A stretch of DNA of 64,000 bases from Morchella semilibera (taxonomy: Eukaryota; Ascomycota; Pezizomycetes; Pezizales; Morchellaceae). The stretch lies in NCBI GenBank assembly GCA_009192285.1, contig CM018606.1, positions 310,001-374,000 on the forward strand. The letters run 5' to 3'. The notes below the pieces were generated by a model. It did no database searches. It was not told the origin of the DNA and saw nothing but the letters and a program-made list of their open reading frames with translations. The position numbers and the translations under genes are program-made. This document shows positions 1 to 11,545 of the stretch, one piece after another (positions within the stretch are counted from its first letter, which is position 1; each line of letters starts with the position of its first letter).

Positions 1-745
1 ATTGCACGTTCAAACTCGTTAGGGTGTGGAAAACTACTACTATATATATCATCATAGAAGTCCTATGAATACTAGGTGTGAAAGAGACGCGTGCTAAAGT
101 CTTCTCAGGGGATCGCTACCAACATGCTTGTTGTGAGATGTACATGCGTACTAATCCCGTCCCAGACCCAATCGGTATTTCTTTAGGTGGTGTTCTTGGT
201 GTGGACTAATACATAAAATACTACAACACCAACCACACCAAAATAGGGGATGGGCACGAGACTACATGCGCACCTACTCACTTACAATGTAAGTACAAGT
301 ATATATAGTTTTGCCTTAATGGTTAGGGATAGGTCCACAACAAATTTAGCTCTTTGAATGATACTACACGCGAGCGGGGCTGGGGGGTTATCGGCGGTTG
401 TGGAAGTGGAAACTTAACGGGGGAGTGGGACATTCTCCATCCTCTACGTAAGAGAGATAGGCAACCAAAGTAAAAGCAGGGCTATTACCTAATTGCCGAG
501 CGTTGAGTCATGGTAAAGGTCTCACTTGAATATTTTTTTTGGAATCGAGTGCATTAGAGAGGTTGAATTTCGAATATTGACCTCGCTCTCATTCATATCT
601 CTTTAATGCTTCCAACCAACATTTCCCTTAGTGTCTGTAAGAATGGGTATTGCTAAAGAAATTCGTAACGATCGTATGAAGTGCAGAGGTGGAGTGAATA
701 ATTCGAAGTAATAAACGTCATAAGTACTTAAACCACCCTTTCTTG
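1..745. other. intergenic, no gene seen
   Basis: No convincing coding region on either strand. The stretch at about 186-240 holds an imperfect inverted repeat (GGTGGTGTTCTTGGTGTGG on the left, CAACACCAACCACACC on the right). It could be a decayed hairpin element or chance. The downstream end of the vWA gene on the minus strand reaches position 746. Confidence 0.5.
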
Positions 746-3700
746 TCACATTGCCCATGGCCCGAAGTCTGTCTCTCTGACATCACGCAGGGTGACCAAA
801 CTTTTGAGAGTATCCTGCACCAAATTGTTACTTCGATCCACATTTTTAGTCGGCCTTTCCCTCCTTTGATTCTGAGCCCCACTCTCATCCCCAGATTCTG
901 ATACCTGGACGGTACCAAGAATATCAGCACGCTCACGTTTAATCCCAAACCAGTCGTCTAGTGGCGGTCTGACATATACAGGGCTGCTTTTCTTGGACCT
1001 CATGGACCGCCGCTTTATGCTCCCACTGCTAATACCTCTTTGACGGAGTCTCATTTCAAACCAGATACGTTGAGCTTCATCCTCCGGTTCCAAATCATCT
1101 GGAAGTTCTGTTTCCGGAGATGAGTCGATCCCTGCAATAAAAGGTGCTCTATCTTCATTTCTTAGTTCCTTACTCCCACGGTACCGGCAATCCAGATCTA
1201 CTGGTGTGATAGGTAGTGGTTGCAACGTGATACCTGTTGGTTTATCATGAAATGTCTGGGGGCCAGACAACCAAGCTTCTCCACAGTCCCAACCAGTCCC
1301 GGAAAGGTCGTAATTATCTTTCTTGTTCTCGGCATCATAATTGGCCCGATAATCGGGGTATTCGTTTGATACCCTAGTATCTTTGAACTTTCTCTCGACC
1401 CTTTCTCTATATTCAAGCTCCTTTGAAATATCAGTGAGGTCGATCCCCCAAGTCGGTGCCCCATTTGTTATTTCTTGAACTGCTCTGATTGCCTGCGTCG
1501 GATTGCTATGCATACTAGCTACACGTTGAATTAAGACCTTCTTCACATAATCCTTTGCAGTTATAGGTGACATTGGTGGTGATTCCTGTTTATCAACAAG
1601 CTTGTTTCCGGTGGGAGAAAATCTCCACAACGAGTCCTGAGTGAACCTTGAAACCTCGACATGACGTTCGGTTGAGAGTGATGTTGAGTCTGGGAAGTTT
1701 GCATGGCGATATGTTGCCTTAACCGTCAAAAGACGGGTCTGTAATTCTCCTAGGGTTGCTTCCAGGTGTCTCTCAAGCAGTAACCACCGTGGTATAGCCT
1801 CGTGATCACAGTGATTTGTGATATCTGACAAGGTTACATCGCCAACCTGAACTTGAACTAACAAGGTCCTCTTTTCACCTGGCAAGAGCTTTTGGAATCG
1901 TACTTCCCCCATAACAGCCCGAACAGCGCAGTTTTCCCCGGGGGTAAGGTCGATCACAACATCATGTAGGACACCTAAATCAACTGCTGTCCTCAGGAGG
2001 CGGATGATTTCTTCCATACTTATTTCCTTCTTAATGTCCTCTCCCTTTGCTTTACAGTTGCTCAATCGTTTGTCCTCGAAAACGGGGCGTGGTCCAAGTA
2101 GTGCAGTTGGGGCGCACCATCCTGAAGCACCCATTTCACTTCTTGGCCAAAACAAAGGTCCGATACCAATGATGTGAATTTGCAGCTCGCCAAAGAATAC
2201 TTCAGGGACCAACTCTATTTCCCCGTTATCCAATCTGGCGGTCAGCAGAAATAAGTGCGCATGCCTACGGGTTCCGTAGCGTGTCGTATCTAAAGGCATT
2301 CCTTTCAACTTCTTTATCGCGGCTTGCATGGCTGAACGAACATTTCTCGATACAGGGTCACTGCACCATTTATTTTGTGTAAGTGCTGTAATGTCATCTA
2401 TTAATTGCTTTTTTGCAACGCTTCCGGATGAATTGAGAACTTGTACTGTATCCGGCCTTGCTGTGGTTCCTGCGATTGACGATCCACTCGGGAAAGTCAT
2501 AACAGCAACCCTATCCGAGATGTTTCCATAGCATCAACAAGTTTCTTGGCATGAACCTTCATACTCGCAAATGACGCACTTGACGTATAGGCACTTCATA
2601 TGTAGTAATTAGTAGATGACTGATACTAGCTCATTAATGGAAGGAATGACTGACGATGTATCGATTAATATCCCAACGTCCAAACCAATTTTACTTCCTT
2701 GAAATCCCTCAGTACCACCATCAACTAGGGCATCTAGTTCTACCGATACCCATATGGTGTTTTCGTTTTCTTGCGACCCTGGATATGATATCGGCACCTT
2801 TTCAGTCTCTGGGACGACTTCCATTTGGAGCTGTAAAGTTGGTGGCCTCCATTGCCCGGACTTCTTCAGTGTCGTCCGAGTTATTCCACCAGTACTTCCT
2901 TCGAATATCCCGAGGACACTGTCATTGAAATTTCCTTTATTTCCTTGTCCCAAGAAATTGCCTATGCCATTGCTTTCACTATTGAAGTCGCATTGCGTCT
3001 TACCGATTTCACTTGGTTTTCTCAAGGTACCTGGCTCATACCAGCTCTGACTGGCTGGCAAAACAACATGCTTCACGGGGCTCGACCTTCCTCCATCAGT
3101 TTGTGGCCTTGTAGCTGCCTGCACTTTCATCGTTGTTGTAGTTGTTGCAGAAGAGCCGCTACTACTTCTGTCCTTGACCTTAGCCTTGGGCTCCTTTTTG
3201 GGGACATTGGCTCCACCACCAACCCGGGTGAAAAAGTCTCTTGAGAATACCTTCTCTTTCCATCCCTTTGACGCAAGCTTTTCGATTGGTTCAGATGACG
3301 TATTTGGAGACTTTGAGTCTGCTTTTTTCTTGGATCCCTGCGCTCCCGTGCTTGAAGCTCGGCGAAGTTTAAAGCCCTTTCTTCCATGTTGCGTTAGGCC
3401 AGGGTCAGTCTGATTTGGTGAATTTTCAGTTTTTACTTCTGTAGATCCATAGGAACGTGTTCTATATGAACTGCCCGCTGTTGCGTCTCCGCTACTATTT
3501 CTGCTTGCAGGTTCTGTCGGGGAGTGATGTGTAGGAGCCGTTACATAACCAGACTCTGGCGTCGGTGTGTAGTCATCGAGAGAGTTGCTAGCGGATGAAT
3601 CCTGAGAACCAGTAATAGGTACACCACCGACTTGTCGAGCATTTCGTGGTCTCTGCAACCATGCCATACCGGCACCAGGGAGGTCCTTTTTTTTATCGGT

Positions 3701-4168
3701 TCTAGCAGTAGAGGATCTTCTTAAGGTCTGCTTGCCAGCTTGTTTATTGGAATTGTTTTTGTCAATCAATAGAACACCGGTAGAGCTGCTACGTTGCTTC
3801 GGCTGTGGGGGGAAAGTAACCCCCAGGAAGCTTCTTGAATGTGGGAGCGGCCGTCGAGGAAAGTGTACCTGCTTAGGCTCACGTCCCAGCGGCATTGAAG
3901 GTGATTTTCGAAGTTTTCTTATACTCAGCGGCCGAGGAGGTGGGTCCATGTCAGCGGTCATCTTTTCAGCAAAAGGACGTGTTGGTAACTTGGCTCTGAA
4001 AGAATTTAGCGGTTGAAGGCCGAGAGGGTGAAAATTGAGGTTTTGCATATTAGGTGCCCTCATCACCGGAAGTGAGGGGGATTTATGTCTTAGTGGTGCA
4101 ATATAGATCGACTTTTGGTATGCTGTCTCAGGAGCAGCATAAATATGGGGTCTTTGCCCTGAAGACAT
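746..4168 (-). CDS. von Willebrand factor A-domain protein, two exons, one apparent frameshift
   Basis: Read from ATG 4168 (MSSGQRP). Exon 1 is 4168-2655, the intron is 2654-2594 (donor GTCAGT, branch CTACTAAT, acceptor GAAG), and exon 2 runs from 2593 to a stop at 746. Together they give about 1,120 residues. Residues 1 to about 430 are Ser/Pro/Lys-rich and look disordered. A beta-rich segment then leads into GLDVGILIDTS, which splices in phase to AYTSSASFASMKV. This makes a DTSAYTS motif resembling the vWA MIDAS (DxSxS). The C-terminal ~500 residues resemble the conserved tail of a widespread, uncharacterised fungal vWA family, with phrases such as LTVKATYRHANFP. Near 2519 the frame shifts: exon 2 begins in one frame and continues from METS into DRVAVMTFPS only if two bases (an extra TC) are skipped. 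No splice signal explains this, so it is a real lesion or a sequence error. Partner and pathway are unknown. The first ATG was preferred over an upstream in-frame start because of the good context and usual family start. Confidence 0.75.
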
Positions 4169-4685
4169 TGTCTGTTGTATGATGAGCTTCACGTTAATTA
4201 CCCGAGGTTCGATATGTACTCGCTGATTACGTACCAAACGGCAATATTGAATCAGCTAAGATGTAGAGCACGAAAACAGCCCACAGGGAGGTTAGAGAAA
4301 TAATACCCTTGAGCACGTAAACCGTTGCTGATTCTGACAAGACTGAGGGAGCTGATAATAGAAGAGTGATAAGCCTAACCTGAGTAGCCCCCGATCCTTT
4401 ATGTTTTGGGACTTGAAAGTTTGTGTCCCACCGGCATTGGCATACCTATGTAAGTACATACATGTAAATGCACATAGTATGTCAGACGCATAGGTGGTCA
4501 TAAGAACAACGTACAACCTCTGCGTCTAATCAACCTCATAGGACTCTTTATAATATAATCTGGCTTCCCCACCTTGAATCTACATCATCCGTATTCATCC
4601 CTAGATATTAAAGGACATCTACTATCTATTCTTCGCTGGGCGCGACGTAGGCGTCTATTCCGAACCGCAAAAGAAAACCGACCTC
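4169..4685. promoter_or_regulatory. divergent intergenic region
   Basis: This lies between the vWA gene (minus) and a weak ORF (plus). It holds one TACATGTA palindrome at 4459-4466. No TATA box can be placed with confidence. Any shared promoter role is inferred from the divergent layout only. Confidence 0.3.
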
Positions 4686-5516
4686 ATGGCTCAAGTCTAT
4701 GAACAATTCAAGCCTCACATGGAGTTTAAAGATAATGAACCCGCTGGCCCCCTCGGCGGTGCCAAAAGTCTAAGGGAAAACATCGGCAGTAATATGAGTA
4801 CAGCAAGTACCATGGTGCTCCGGGCGGCGGAGACCACGCTATATGACGGCGCCGGCGGAAGACCTACCCTTGAACGTGCCAGGTGCCTACGAGATATTGT
4901 CCGTATCCGCCTTTCCTCTGGAAAGTCGGTATGGTGTAATAAGAGAAGCAATTTGTGGTTTGATGAGACATCGGAAATCTGGAGAACCTTTATGGATCCA
5001 ACTTCACATTGTAATGGGGATACAATACAGCTCAAGCCTTACACTGCCGGAGTGTCCGCCCAGACAAGCCCTGCTGCGTCCGAAGTCATACCCATTGATT
5101 GCCGTTCACTGACCCAAAAGAAGAGCATTCTATCGCACGGGCAATCCCTTGTCTCATCCGTTCGGAATACATTCGTGAATCGATTACAGAAACGACAAAA
5201 CAATATGTTGAGGATACATATTGCTCATTTAGATTCTTTCAGGCAAGGCGATGCAAGTTGTTACACTACACATATCGTGCCTACTTATAAGTTGGTCGGT
5301 CACCTGTTTATCCTGCATGCTATGGAAGGAGGGGTTGTGCCACGCTCAAATATAGCATTAGTACAGACCGGAGTGTTGAACGATCGTGGAGAATGGGAAG
5401 CTTCGGATACGAAGGTTAAACCCTTTTACTGGAATCCAGTTGACGAGACCAGTGTGGTGGATGCCGGATGGCGCTTTTGTGGAAACGAGCTGTGGTTAGC
5501 TTTGATCAGCACATAG
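4686..5516 (+). CDS. uncertain ORF, 276 aa, unrecognised
   Basis: Single-exon ORF starting MAQVYEQF and ending LWLALIST. I recognise no domain. A second open frame at 4843-5112 also looks protein-like (VPGAYEILSVSAFPLES), and a third at 5099-5290 follows it. The real gene may therefore use another frame, be spliced, or be a decayed copy read partly out of frame. It is divergent to the vWA gene. Treat as hypothetical. Confidence 0.3.
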   Translation: MAQVYEQFKPHMEFKDNEPAGPLGGAKSLRENIGSNMSTASTMVLRAAETTLYDGAGGRPTLERARCLRDIVRIRLSSGKSVWCNKRSNLWFDETSEIWRTFMDPTSHCNGDTIQLKPYTAGVSAQTSPAASEVIPIDCRSLTQKKSILSHGQSLVSSVRNTFVNRLQKRQNNMLRIHIAHLDSFRQGDASCYTTHIVPTYKLVGHLFILHAMEGGVVPRSNIALVQTGVLNDRGEWEASDTKVKPFYWNPVDETSVVDAGWRFCGNELWLALIST

Positions 5517-6257
5517 CTAAGTTCCCTACGGTCTGGTACGGATGTGGATGTGGCTCAGTCGATCATGGCAGCTTTTCGACCAAGGAACCTAGTTGGTATG
5601 CGTTCTCAAGGTACATGATTCGGTAGGCGGAAGCAGGGCGCCTCATGTGTTTTAATTAATGTTACAGAGTTTTCTCTGTCTTTCTCCGGCAACCCGTGTT
5701 ATTATAACTCCAATAATGTTTTATTATTTCCTGAAATGCGAAAGTTAAATTTAATCTTAAAACAGGTCCACAAATTCCCAAGGCACCTTTCTTCAGAGTG
5801 TCTGCATTTCTTAACTCAATGAGCATGGTTAATAAGAGCTAAAATAGGGAACGGACCTTGGGGGGGGGGGGGGGGCGGAAAAAGAACGTAGCTATATGAA
5901 GCACTGACAGTGTTTGTCTCTCTTTACTATAATCCTGAGTTCGGTGTTACCTATGAATATTCTCTACCCTCTACCAAGTTCAGTGTTTGTAGTTCATAAA
6001 CAATTGCAAGATGAGTAATTTCTTTAACCATCAAATGAAGCGAGGACCTCTTCCCCATACTACAAGTTCACATATATATTTCCACAGGGGGCAAAAAAGC
6101 AGACGTGGATACCCGGAGTGCCCATGGTAACTAGCTAGAACTTTCTCACAACAGCATGAACCTACCATCAGTGCCCTTGCTTCCGCTTGATAACTGTACC
6201 TGCATCTGCATATGAACTGGAACCTACGTCCTCTCATCCTCTCAATTAACAACCCTC
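5517..6257. other. intergenic with a poly-G tract
   Basis: No supported gene. A run of about 16 consecutive G lies near 5862-5878, which could form a quadruplex and is also an error-prone sequencing context. Minus-strand ORFs here are short and featureless. Confidence 0.5.
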
Positions 6258-6533
6258 ATGCTGGGCGCAAGCACAAACCCTTACCAAGACCCTTATAACA
6301 CCGGCTACAGTAGTAGCAAATGTTATAAAGAAAGCGACCATGAATATGAACAGACCCTGTGTACAGACTCTTCGAATTCGCTGACACATGTACATCCGGA
6401 CCCGAACTTCATTCCTTTGAGTCAAGGTTATAAAAAGAATCTATCAAAGCCTGCCAAGATGAAGAGATTAGTGCAGGCTGTGAGCAGGTGGTGGAAGGGA
6501 AAACTGTGGGGCAGGAGAAAGCCGTACGCCTAG
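6258..6533 (+). CDS. small hypothetical protein, 91 aa
   Basis: Starts MLGASTNPYQDPYNTGYSSS after a CT-rich leader with context CCCTCATG. The N-terminal half is Tyr/Ser-rich and polar. The C-terminus is basic and aromatic (KMKRLVQAVSRWWKGKLWGRRKPYA region) and could be a short amphipathic helix. No family is recognised and there is no signal peptide. Support is ORF length, start context and composition only. Confidence 0.3.
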   Translation: MLGASTNPYQDPYNTGYSSSKCYKESDHEYEQTLCTDSSNSLTHVHPDPNFIPLSQGYKKNLSKPAKMKRLVQAVSRWWKGKLWGRRKPYA

Positions 6534-6937
6534 GAGTGACTACCGATATACAGGACCTACAGAACCACACTAGAGGAGACTGAAAGATAGTTTAGGTTAG
6601 TATTCGCGGAATACAGAGCGTAGAAGACGAGGAAGGAAGCATGGAATAACAAAGTACGGTCCCACATATTGAGGGGTAGATATCTTTAGTAGTGCACAGA
6701 GCGCAGTTCAGAAATTGGTTGCGCCTGCTTTCGAAATTTCGTGATAATGATAAATTGTGCTTCCCAAGCTTCAGCTCTATTAGTTGGCCGGTAGTCTTTT
6801 GAATCAAATTAATAGACCTGTATTCCTAGGATTGTATGTACATGTAGGTAAACAGTGTTCTCCGAAGAACGCGCTATAACCATACATTGCATTACGTACA
6901 TGTATTTAGCTTTGACACCTACTTATATATAAGCTGA

Positions 6938-7309
6938 ATGTCGACTCGCACCTCGCCTACAACAACCCCCTGTGCACACTTCAAGGAAGCGCAGGTTTCT
7001 TTGCTCCCTCTCACTACTGTTATTATTCCTAATTACGAAATCAACGAATACGGCTTGAGGACTACGAGCTCATTAAATATCTCCACGATGAACTTTACCC
7101 CTTTCATCCGTTTTTACATCCGTTACCTGATTCGGTTTTACTTCTATTTAACGGCAATTACTTTCGTTTTTTTCATGCTCCGGGTACTACTCAGTCCTTT
7201 CGTACCAATACAAGCTGAACCTGTCCGTCATGATGTTGCGGCTCAAAGCTGGACTGTATGTACCCCGCCTGTCCTTGATGTACGTTTCTTTGAGATTAAC
7301 TTCAACTAA
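6938..7309 (+). CDS. possible small membrane protein, 123 aa
   Basis: An ORF beginning MSTRTSPTTTP lies just downstream of a TATATATAAG box at about 6922. Residues about 55-85 form a hydrophobic, Tyr/Phe-rich stretch (FYFYLTAITFVFFMLRVLL) that could span a membrane once. No homologue is recognised. It may be a chance ORF in AT-rich DNA. Confidence 0.2.
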   Translation: MSTRTSPTTTPCAHFKEAQVSLLPLTTVIIPNYEINEYGLRTTSSLNISTMNFTPFIRFYIRYLIRFYFYLTAITFVFFMLRVLLSPFVPIQAEPVRHDVAAQSWTVCTPPVLDVRFFEINFN

Positions 7310-8191
7310 TTTCGTATGTTATTTGCCTCAAGCACACGCCAACCCCAGAGGAAAGCCACAGGTTCCTTGTTATTAGGGATATATGCCAATGTTTCAAGGG
7401 TGGTAGTACCATTTGCCTGGCATATATGATCATGAACAAGCTCTCCTAGAGCAGGAAATGCTAAAAGGTACCACTGCCTCCGAAATCTTGATTAGAGCTG
7501 TATCTGATGTGTGTAGTTGGAAATTCTACCGAGAAAGATCCTTAATTTGTAGTGATAGGTGGTACGCTCCACGGCAATAGAGTGATGGTCTCAATCTCGA
7601 TGATTGAGTTGCGAACTAAACCTACATTAAATGCTACTGAGATTCGAACTTTGTATGATCATGAGATAGGAAACGACGAAAAGTTCGTTGGAGAAAGGAT
7701 GGTCAACTAGAGGTTGCTGCAACTTGATGGACAAACTCCCACCCCGTAATACCTATTATAAATTGCAAAGACGGCGTACGTCTAGCGAAGAGGAAAGTAG
7801 AACATGGGATATAGATCACACTCAAAGGTTGGATCCCACTGAGCTAGGCCCTCCCCAGAACCTCCACTCCACCTACATAGCTACCCATAGGAGAATGTAG
7901 CCCAGTGTTGGGCCCACAAAAGGTAGGTAGCTCGCCCTCCCTACTCGATTCTTAGATTGATACACGAGCGAGGCCCAGGTCCAGGTTATAAACCCCGCTT
8001 CTCCAAACTATTTAAAATTCCAGATTTAGTAAAGCACGACCACTATTCTTCATTCATTAAACCTGGTCGGATTATCTCATGCTATTAAGTTTTAATTTCT
8101 CATACTAACATTCCATAAGCTATCTGCTGAGCTAGAACGATAATTCTAAACTACTCAAACTCTCGCATATGGGAATGATATCATGACTTGC
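7310..8191. other. intergenic, nothing supported
   Basis: One 70-codon ORF at 7688-7900 has no recognisable features. No RNA gene or clear repeat was seen. This includes the probable 3' region of the minus-strand gene that ends at 8192. Confidence 0.45.
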
Positions 8192-9181
8192 TCAAAACTT
8201 GCGAATGAACAAACTCTTCCAATCACCCAACTTCAGGCGGGATTCAGCAAAACCCTTCCACATGAACCGTATCCCACTCCCCTGCTTCCCATGGTCCACC
8301 GACTTCACCTGACCCCCAATTGCAACAGTTTTGACAGCCACCGGCCCCCCGCCATTCGCTTGCCCAGTACCAGTAGCCCCATAGACTGAGTCCTCACAAT
8401 CAGATTCGGTATCCTCGGGAGCCACAACCCCGGTGCTCGTAAAGTATGCCGCAAATGGATCATCCTCAGTTTCCCGAGTCACATTGGCATCCTCCCCCAA
8501 ATTAGTAGGTTTGATTAAACCGGCAGTCTCGTTCAAGCTAGTAGTATTGTTCAAGTCAAGAGCATCGCTTAAGTCAGTAGCATTTTCCAAGTCGCCAGGC
8601 TTATTCAATTCAGCAGCTCCCCCAACGTCAGCGCCCTGCCCCTCTATTCCCGCAGAGTCAATATCCCTATCACCGCCATCGGACAATGCAAACGCCTCCC
8701 AGATCTTTTGGTCAAAGCTCTTCTTATGCTTCACGGCGTTCTTGACAACTGGTGCGCCAGCATGACAATATCCACAGCCCTTGTTGAGTTTCCAGAAGAG
8801 CCTCCACGGGTCTGGATGCTTCTCGGCGACTTCTAGCGGGATGCATGTGCACGCTTCACACTTTTCGCAACCTGGCTGATAAATAAGCTTCAAGGCAATT
8901 CCGTCACGAGTGTTCATGGTAATGCCGGTGGGGCAGCAGAGGCACTCGCGAGCATACACGTACTTTGGGGCGGCGCTAGAGAGAAGAGATAACATTGTGG
9001 AAGTATGTAGTGCTGCTGGAAATAGGGCAGGCCGAGCGATCTTTTTGAACTGTTGCGGTGCTGGAGGAGCCAACCTCTTGAAATTTCTGTTGGCTTGATT
9101 GTTGGTAACGGTGGGATAGCGAACTTGATATGCCATAGTGCGGCGCTCATGTCCTCTTGCCTTCTCGAGTCTGGGAGCCAT
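8192..9181 (-). CDS. unknown protein with Cys-rich segment, 329 aa
   Basis: Start MAPRLEKARG at 9181, directly after an AT-rich leader. Residues about 75-145 carry a string of cysteines (ECLCCPTG, CEKCEACTC, GCGYCHAG) that could bind a metal. This is inferred from spacing and is not a named zinc-finger family. Residues about 185-240 are a low-complexity acidic stretch of repeated ten-residue units of type L(D/E/N)xATxL (LENATDLSDA, LDLNNTTSLN). The N-terminus is basic, with Ser/Ala/Leu and few acids, and might be a mitochondrial targeting sequence. The upstream leader contains two well-formed introns, which supports a transcribed gene. No function is assigned. Confidence 0.65.
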   Translation of the reverse strand: MAPRLEKARGHERRTMAYQVRYPTVTNNQANRNFKRLAPPAPQQFKKIARPALFPAALHTSTMLSLLSSAAPKYVYARECLCCPTGITMNTRDGIALKLIYQPGCEKCEACTCIPLEVAEKHPDPWRLFWKLNKGCGYCHAGAPVVKNAVKHKKSFDQKIWEAFALSDGGDRDIDSAGIEGQGADVGGAAELNKPGDLENATDLSDALDLNNTTSLNETAGLIKPTNLGEDANVTRETEDDPFAAYFTSTGVVAPEDTESDCEDSVYGATGTGQANGGGPVAVKTVAIGGQVKSVDHGKQGSGIRFMWKGFAESRLKLGDWKSLFIRKF

Positions 9182-9640
9182 TGGAAATATTTACGAAGAA
9201 AACCCCGAGAAAACGGTGGTAGTAGCGTAGAGAAGAGTGTTAACGGATGACGTGATAGTCTGGGTAGCTAGAGTTAGGAGAAGATGACATTAGATGTTGG
9301 CATACAATGAAGAAGAAAGCACTGTAGCTAAACACTAACGTACCTCTGGTATAGAGAATAGTTGGGGAGTCAGCCGATTTGGATGTACACGGCTAGATAC
9401 AGTTAGTTCTCCATAGCACGCATAGGTTGAGGCCGGCAAGAGTCTTACCTGCAATGTTTCCTGGGATACCAATAACAGGGCAAGCGTGGTCAGGGAAGGC
9501 TGGTATGAGATTAGTCAAATAAACCTATACAAGTTTGCTGGTAACTTACCTTAGCTCAGCTCTCCTGTCCAAAAGTTTAAAGTGATTGATGTAGTTGGAT
9601 GATGTAGGACGGGGATGGTGAAGTTTGGTGGAGTTGAACG
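9182..9640 (-). other. 5' leader of the 8192-9181 gene with two introns
   Basis: Reading the minus strand, a CT/CA-rich leader exon ends CTAAG at 9550. It is followed by intron 9549-9500 (donor GTAAGT, acceptor CCAG). A 51-nt non-coding exon at 9499-9449 ends GCAG, then intron 9448-9268 (donor GTAAGA, acceptor CTCTAG), and the last leader exon runs into the ATG at 9181. Both introns carry branch-like CTAA motifs. The 51-nt exon could alternatively be coding with an upstream start, but no ATG in a compatible frame is obvious. Confidence 0.55.
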
Positions 9641-11077
9641 AAGTTGGAGAGTCGCAAGGCAGAAGTTCCTTTCTTCTTGGTGGTTAACCTGCAATAGGTT
9701 CCTTCGAGGTAAAAACCTTTCCTTATCCCACGGTTAATCGCAGCTTAATAGGCTGTGCATGTGTCTGATTATCTTTGGATGGGCTGATCTGTGAATGGAA
9801 GGAAGCCTTGTGGCGGCGAGTTTAGTATTTAAACACCGTCGGAGGTCTCAGTCGACCCCGACGCGAAACAATTCTATGTGTAAGTGCAAGAGAATCCCCC
9901 ACAAAACAAGTTCTATCAGAAAGGGCACTTCCTTGTTTTCTACAAAAATGGATGCACTCCATCTCAGCCTCAACATCCCTCGTGTAATTGTTTCTGCGGG
10001 CTGTCTTCACTCCCCAAATGCAGGCTTCCGAGTGATCATTTGTGACCTAGATTTCCGCGGTGCAACCCCGTCTTCATCTACTTGGCGTCCTAAACGCGGG
10101 TTAAAACACAGGTATGACTTTAGACCTCCTCGACCGAGTCTCTGACGGAGGTTTGAGAGAGGGAGGCTGTGTTTCTCCTGTATCTCCCGCTGTCTGAACC
10201 AAAGCATGTGGGTCTCACCACCCCCGCGAGTCTCGACCGCTCTATATTGCACAGGTGCTGCCCCAAACCCCACCGCCCCGGACCCCCCCCCCCCTCCAGA
10301 TAGATACTTGAGATGGAGCAAGGCTCTAGTTGTTTTTGGGCAAAGTAGGATGAATTCGAGGAGCTGACAGGTGAAATACTAACGCTTAGCAGGCGTCTTC
10401 CTCACTCTAAAGCATTGGACAAGCAGCTAGCCTCATTTCTTCGACCAGACCTCTGGTTTCCGTCTCATACCCCCCACCCAGTCTTCCTCTCGACCCAATA
10501 CTGCCCCACCAAGAGAGGAGTTCACCGGAGCTAACTTGGTGAGGCTCCGGACAGCAAAGATTGAGAGGCAACGGTTCCATCGCTGACTAGTATATCCATC
10601 AGCTTTCATTTAGCTCGTTCGTTTGGTCCCAGTATTGCTTCCTCAATCCAAAAAGCATCTAGGAGGAGAACCAACTTCGAGACGGTTGATCCGACCAATG
10701 CAGCTACCTGTGGCATGTTGAGATGAGCTGGAGGCGGAGCGGGAACTCTTCCTCAATTTTCGCCGTAAAACGCTCCTGTCTGCTAGGATTCAAGTACCGT
10801 CACCATTCCTTCAATCTCGTGTTAGATAATCTATATTAACTTGGCTCAAGTTATTCGTGCTTAAAGTTCAATCTTCCCATGTCATCCAGGCTGGCGGAAA
10901 ACTCTGGCACGATTCCCAAGATTTATAGATATATTACAATCATCAAGTTACCAACAATTACCTTTCATTTCTGCAAGGAACGAACTGTACTAGTAAACCC
11001 TACTACTTTGTATCAGATCCAGCACCCCCAGAACAATGGCCAACATCCTCAGCCCGCGAGATTATATCACCCTAGGC
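9641..11077. other. intergenic, short uncertain ORFs, poly-C tract
   Basis: No supported gene. Overlapping short ORFs on both strands near 9795-10321 have no family resemblance. A run of about 13 C lies near 10284-10296. The 9641-9780 part is likely promoter for the minus-strand gene. Confidence 0.45.
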
Positions 11078-11545
11078 CTAACCACCTCTTCTAAGTTTCG
11101 ACGCAGCGAGATACATTTCTACACCCTTAATAACCCGTTCTTTTGATATCAACGCCCACACTCTAGCCCTTTCCCTCTTGACCAGCACCCACTGCTTCAC
11201 TCTCGTCTCTTTGGCCTCGTTCAATTGGTGCCTTGCCTCCGCTATGAGGGCTCTTCCGTCATTGATCCTGACTTGAAGCTCAACTTGAAGTTTTGGTTCA
11301 TGTTTACTACTCCAGTAGCGGTGCTGGAGGTCGAGCTTGGCGTGGTGTATATAGCAGATCCGCGCATGGAGCTCGGCGATCAGGCGGCTATTCTGTGTGT
11401 ATGCTGTTTCGGCAGTGTTAAGGCGGCCGATAGCTGTAGAGAGAGAAGTAGGCCGAGATTGTGTCCTGTAAGGTTCGGGTGTATAGGCAGGTGGGGGACT
11501 TGGGGACCTGGGTGGAGAATCAATCGTGCTGATAGTGTTGGGCAT
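11078..11545 (-). CDS. small hypothetical helical protein, 155 aa
   Basis: Single exon starting MPNTISTIDSPPRSPSPPP. Residues 1-35 are Ser/Pro-rich and disordered. Residues about 36-150 are strongly helical with heptad-like Leu/Ala/Ile spacing and repeated Arg/Glu (RLNTAETAYTQNSRLIAELH, later INDGRALIAEARHQLNEA), suggesting a coiled coil. No family name, signal peptide or membrane segment. The clean ORF and biased composition support a real gene. Confidence 0.6.
   Translation of the reverse strand: MPNTISTIDSPPRSPSPPPAYTPEPYRTQSRPTSLSTAIGRLNTAETAYTQNSRLIAELHARICYIHHAKLDLQHRYWSSKHEPKLQVELQVRINDGRALIAEARHQLNEAKETRVKQWVLVKRERARVWALISKERVIKGVEMYLAASKLRRGG

Noticed and set aside
4843-5112. Second open frame inside the 4686-5516 ORF
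   Set aside because: It looks protein-like but has no start context, no splice sites and no recognised family, so it is mentioned only as an alternative.
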